Assembly: GCA_023387985.1 (NCBI GenBank)
Contig: JAEWHC010000009.1
Location: 620,001 to 684,000, forward strand
Length of the DNA: 64,000 nt
Source: Bacteroidota bacterium
Lineage (GTDB): Bacteria > Bacteroidota > Bacteroidia > Chitinophagales > Chitinophagaceae
Reading direction: 5' to 3'
Under the pieces are notes generated by a model that ran no database searches, had not been told where the DNA came from, and saw only the letters and a list, made by a program, of their open reading frames with translations. This document shows positions 61,294 to 64,000 of the stretch, piece after piece (the stretch's first letter is position 1; each line of letters begins with the position of its first letter). The position numbers were made by a program, and so were the translations under genes.

Positions 61294-64000
61294 TTAATAA
61301 TTGAAATCGTAAATAAAACCTACTGAAATGGTTGTGCCGGAAGTAAAGGAAGAAAAGGGGATGTCGGTTCCTTTTGTATACCCGCTTCTGCTGTCGATGT
61401 TCTGGTAAAGCATGATCTGCTGGTTGAGCAAATCGCTTACCGTTAATTTCAGTTCCGCCTTGCTTTTCATTAATTTTTTGGAAAACTGCAGATCTACCAG
61501 ATCCCTGGAGTTTTCATAAATGTCGGGGAACGTTTGGTTGCCTACCAGTGAAAGACGCTGGCCAATGCGGTTGTAAAGCAAGGAGAATCCAAATCCCTTT
61601 GCGGAGTTGTCGTATTGCAATCCGGCATTGATCAAATAAGGACTCTGTCCCTGCAAGGGCCGGGTGGAGGATTCCAGTTTGTTGCCACCCGCTGCAATAT
61701 TGTCCAGCGTGACTTCAGAAACGATCCAGGTTCCGTTGCCATTCAGGTAAAGACTGTTCAGGAAATCAGAACTTTCAGACAAGAATCCCAGGCTTTTTCT
61801 AAATTCAAGCTCTAAACCGGTAAGCTCGGCCTTTTCAGCATTCCTGAACTGGTACTGCCTGCGGCTGCCGCCACTTCCTTCATCCAGTCTCAGCTCGATG
61901 GGGTCGGTAAAATGCTTGTAAAATGCGCCGATAGAAAAGACTTCACCGGCCCTTGGATAATATTCATACCGCATATCGGCGTTGAGGATACTGCTGCGCA
62001 TCAGTTGCTCATTTCCGGCTATGGAAGCGAGTTGCTCGAAATCAAAGAATCCGAAAGGGGCAATTTCCCTGAATTCGGGCCGGGCTACAGTACGTGATCC
62101 GGAGATGCGGAAATTGTTGCGTGCAGTAGGGCTGAAGGTAAGGTTAAGTGAAGGCAGCAGGTCAATCTTCTCATTGAAGATCAGTAATGCCGTGTCACCG
62201 AGTCGTTGTGAATTGGACTTAAGGAATTGCTGGAAAAATTCGGCCCGCATACCCCATACCACCCTGATCTTATTGGAAACTTTATTGTCAAACATCAGGT
62301 ACGCGGCGTTCAACGTGGATAGGCCAAAATATTTATCAGAAGGATTTTGTAGCGCGGTGCTGTAATAAAAACCATCTTCTTTAAAATTTTCCGCACGGAA
62401 AATCCGGTCATAACTCAAAGCCAGTAAAGAAGCATTTAGCGGGTCGTTGTACCCGAGAATGGTGGCGCCGAAATTCCTGATTTTTGCAGTTCCTGCACCA
62501 CCAACTTTCATGGTCTGGCTATTTCCGCCAAGGGTAAATGGCACCACCAGCGAAGCGCTGTATCCGAAGGCGTTGTCCTGGAGATCACTAAAAAAACGGT
62601 TGGAATTATTGCCTCTTGTATTCAGGGTGTAATCTTCTGCGCCCTGGCTTTGTGTAAAAGTCTGGACCCTCAGGTCAGGCATTTGCTTGCTGTTGAAAGC
62701 GTAGTTCAGATTCCAGTTTAATTTTACCGATTTAAAGAGCCCATGCGTTCCTTCCAGCTGGGTAGTGTAAAGGCTCCGTTGGTTCAGCACGGAAGAATAA
62801 AGTCTAACATGCTGAAGGTTATCAAGACTTTCCCCGGACCGGTTATAATAGTTGTCATCAAGCAACTGGTTGAACAGGTTCTTGAAGGCAATCTTGTGGT
62901 TTCCTTTTGACCATGCAAAGTTGGCTACTGCGCCAAGGTTGGTTTGATATTTATACTGGTCATCCAGGTAGTCAAAATAATCCGGCAGGAAACGCATCGC
63001 CGCGTTTTCACCGGCATTTACCGTCCGGGCCTGGCGGTAAATAATGCCTACAACCGAACCGAATGATCCGCCGTTTTTACTCCTTAGCACATTTGACCAG
63101 GTAAGATTGAATTGCTGTGTGGGGATGGCCGTTGATTGTACCTGGCGGTAAACATCATCATGAAGCATTTGAGAAGCGGCTATTTTTTCTGCAAGCGGTA
63201 GTTTATTGTATTCCAGGGATTTCGCGGGAAAAGCCTCCGGCAATCCGCGGTCGCTAAATCCAAGCCATTCATACCTTCCACGGGGATTATTGTAAAAATC
63301 ACTAAAAACAGATTGCAGGTTGAACCCCAATGAAACACCCATGCTGAGTTGATTCCGGTTAGGGATGTCTTTGGTAACAACCTGTACCAGTCCTCCGGCA
63401 AATTCACCGGTAAGATCAGGTGTAGCTGTTTTATTGATGATGATGTTGTCGATCAGTTGTGAAGGAATAACATCGAAAGAAAAAGCTTTTTTATCCGGTT
63501 CAGAGCTCGGCAATTGGGCGCCGTTAATGTATGCAGCGTTATACCTGTCGCTTAGTCCCCGTATCACCACAAATTTATTGTCCTGTATGGATGTTCCGCT
63601 GACGCGCTTCAACACCTCACCGGTATTTTTATCCGGCGTACGACGAATAAAATCTGCTGCAATGCCACTGGACACTGCCACATTGTTTTTCTGAAAATTC
63701 AGCAACGCGCTGGTGTGCTCCTGCCTGCGGCTGCTGGCTTTTACCACCACTTCATCAAGAGCTTCAACCATAAATTCAAGCATTACATTCAGCGTGTTTT
63801 CCATACTTGCACCCACTTCCGCGTCGTCAATCAGTTTGGTTGCAAAGCCCATTGCGGAAAATTCAATTTCATAGCGTTTTCCCGCTTCGAGAGAAATTGT
63901 ATAAAAGCCTTCCATATTGGTGCTCGTTCCAATTTGGGTTCCTTTAATAAATACAGATACGCCCTGGATGGCTTCGTTTCTCTCATTGGTAACTTTTCCG
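61294..64000 (-). CDS. TonB-dependent receptor with carboxypeptidase-like N-terminal domain (5' end off the window)
   Basis: The frame is open at the right edge, so the start lies beyond base 64000; an internal ATG at 63915 is not the start, because the beta-strand sequence VTNERNEAIQGVSVFIKGTQ (to about 63938) is still in frame. Seen in order: a carboxypeptidase-regulatory-like domain, plug domain with DFIRRTPDKNTGEVLKRVSGTSIQDNK split over 20-residue parts and YNAAYINGAQLPSSEP, then a barrel of about 22 strands ending GFIYDFNY. It is not the SusC subtype (no TGA-type repeat or SusD partner). Its downstream partner is the beta-helix lipoprotein; the ligand is unknown. Confidence 0.9.
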   Translation of the reverse strand, partial: GKVTNERNEAIQGVSVFIKGTQIGTSTNMEGFYTISLEAGKRYEIEFSAMGFATKLIDDAEVGASMENTLNVMLEFMVEALDEVVVKASSRRQEHTSALLNFQKNNVAVSSGIAADFIRRTPDKNTGEVLKRVSGTSIQDNKFVVIRGLSDRYNAAYINGAQLPSSEPDKKAFSFDVIPSQLIDNIIINKTATPDLTGEFAGGLVQVVTKDIPNRNQLSMGVSLGFNLQSVFSDFYNNPRGRYEWLGFSDRGLPEAFPAKSLEYNKLPLAEKIAASQMLHDDVYRQVQSTAIPTQQFNLTWSNVLRSKNGGSFGSVVGIIYRQARTVNAGENAAMRFLPDYFDYLDDQYKYQTNLGAVANFAWSKGNHKIAFKNLFNQLLDDNYYNRSGESLDNLQHVRLYSSVLNQRSLYTTQLEGTHGLFKSVKLNWNLNYAFNSKQMPDLRVQTFTQSQGAEDYTLNTRGNNSNRFFSDLQDNAFGYSASLVVPFTLGGNSQTMKVGGAGTAKIRNFGATILGYNDPLNASLLALSYDRIFRAENFKEDGFYYSTALQNPSDKYFGLSTLNAAYLMFDNKVSNKIRVVWGMRAEFFQQFLKSNSQRLGDTALLIFNEKIDLLPSLNLTFSPTARNNFRISGSRTVARPEFREIAPFGFFDFEQLASIAGNEQLMRSSILNADMRYEYYPRAGEVFSIGAFYKHFTDPIELRLDEGSGGSRRQYQFRNAEKAELTGLELEFRKSLGFLSESSDFLNSLYLNGNGTWIVSEVTLDNIAAGGNKLESSTRPLQGQSPYLINAGLQYDNSAKGFGFSLLYNRIGQRLSLVGNQTFPDIYENSRDLVDLQFSKKLMKSKAELKLTVSDLLNQQIMLYQNIDSRSGYTKGTDIPFSSFTSGTTISVGFIYDFNY

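Noticed and set aside
1..64000. CRISPR array, insertion sequence or phage genes
   Set aside because: No regular direct repeats with spacers, no transposase or integrase motifs and no phage structural genes were found in either strand.

Overview
The window looks like chromosomal DNA of a Bacteroidota bacterium, most likely a Chitinophagaceae-type soil or plant-biomass degrader. This is inferred from the SusC/SusD pair, the many lipoprotein signal peptides, a TTTG-N19-TAnnTTTG promoter in front of a tRNA gene, and gene families typical of that group. No mobile element, integrase, CRISPR array, rRNA operon or replication origin was seen.

Region 1 (1-2624) has the 3' end of an aldo/keto reductase gene, a phosphoribosyltransferase, a small monooxygenase-like lipoprotein, an isoprenylcysteine-methyltransferase-like membrane protein, and a 377-bp regulatory stretch with three LacI-type inverted repeats.

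Region 2 (2625-16540) is a polysaccharide utilisation operon: susC, susD, two TIG-repeat surface glycan-binding lipoproteins, a hairpin/terminator, then a GH51-like enzyme, a GH3, a GH26 and a GH5. The enzymes suggest beta-mannan or glucomannan with arabinose side chains.

Region 3 (16691-21118) carries genes with no obvious link to glycans: a PLP decarboxylase, an acyltransferase, a VanZ-like protein and a nitrilase.

Region 4 (21158-41836) is a large glucuronoarabinoxylan module. One minus-strand operon encodes GH43, GH3 beta-xylosidase, an acetylesterase and GH10. A second encodes a CBM-containing GH10, xylulokinase, xylose isomerase, a sugar/H+ symporter and mannonate dehydratase. Divergently, a LacI regulator, an SDR dehydrogenase, a GH115 alpha-glucuronidase and another GH43 follow. 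Together they cover xylan cleavage, deacetylation, debranching, xylose uptake and conversion to xylulose-5-phosphate, plus part of the hexuronate pathway. The same 14-bp operator-like palindrome lies before susC (2489-2502) and, in reverse orientation, between the divergent GH10 and lacI genes (36321-36334), so regions 2 and 4 are probably one regulon.

Region 5 (41863-50989) holds a GNAT acetyltransferase, a FAD oxidoreductase fused to a Rieske domain, tRNA-Phe with promoter and terminator, a GIY-YIG protein, alanine dehydrogenase, TsaE, an ABC exporter and a large secreted protein whose C-terminus looks like a caspase-fold peptidase.

Region 6 (51116-57178) looks phosphate-related: a PhoB/PhoR-like two-component pair, a PAP2 phosphatase, an OprP-like porin, a DUF47/PhoU-like protein and a PiT transporter. 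Region 7 (57227-64000) has galE, a transglutaminase-like secreted protein, a beta-helix lipoprotein and the start-truncated gene of a TonB-dependent receptor that runs off the window.

All functional calls come from reading motifs by eye; no database search was run.
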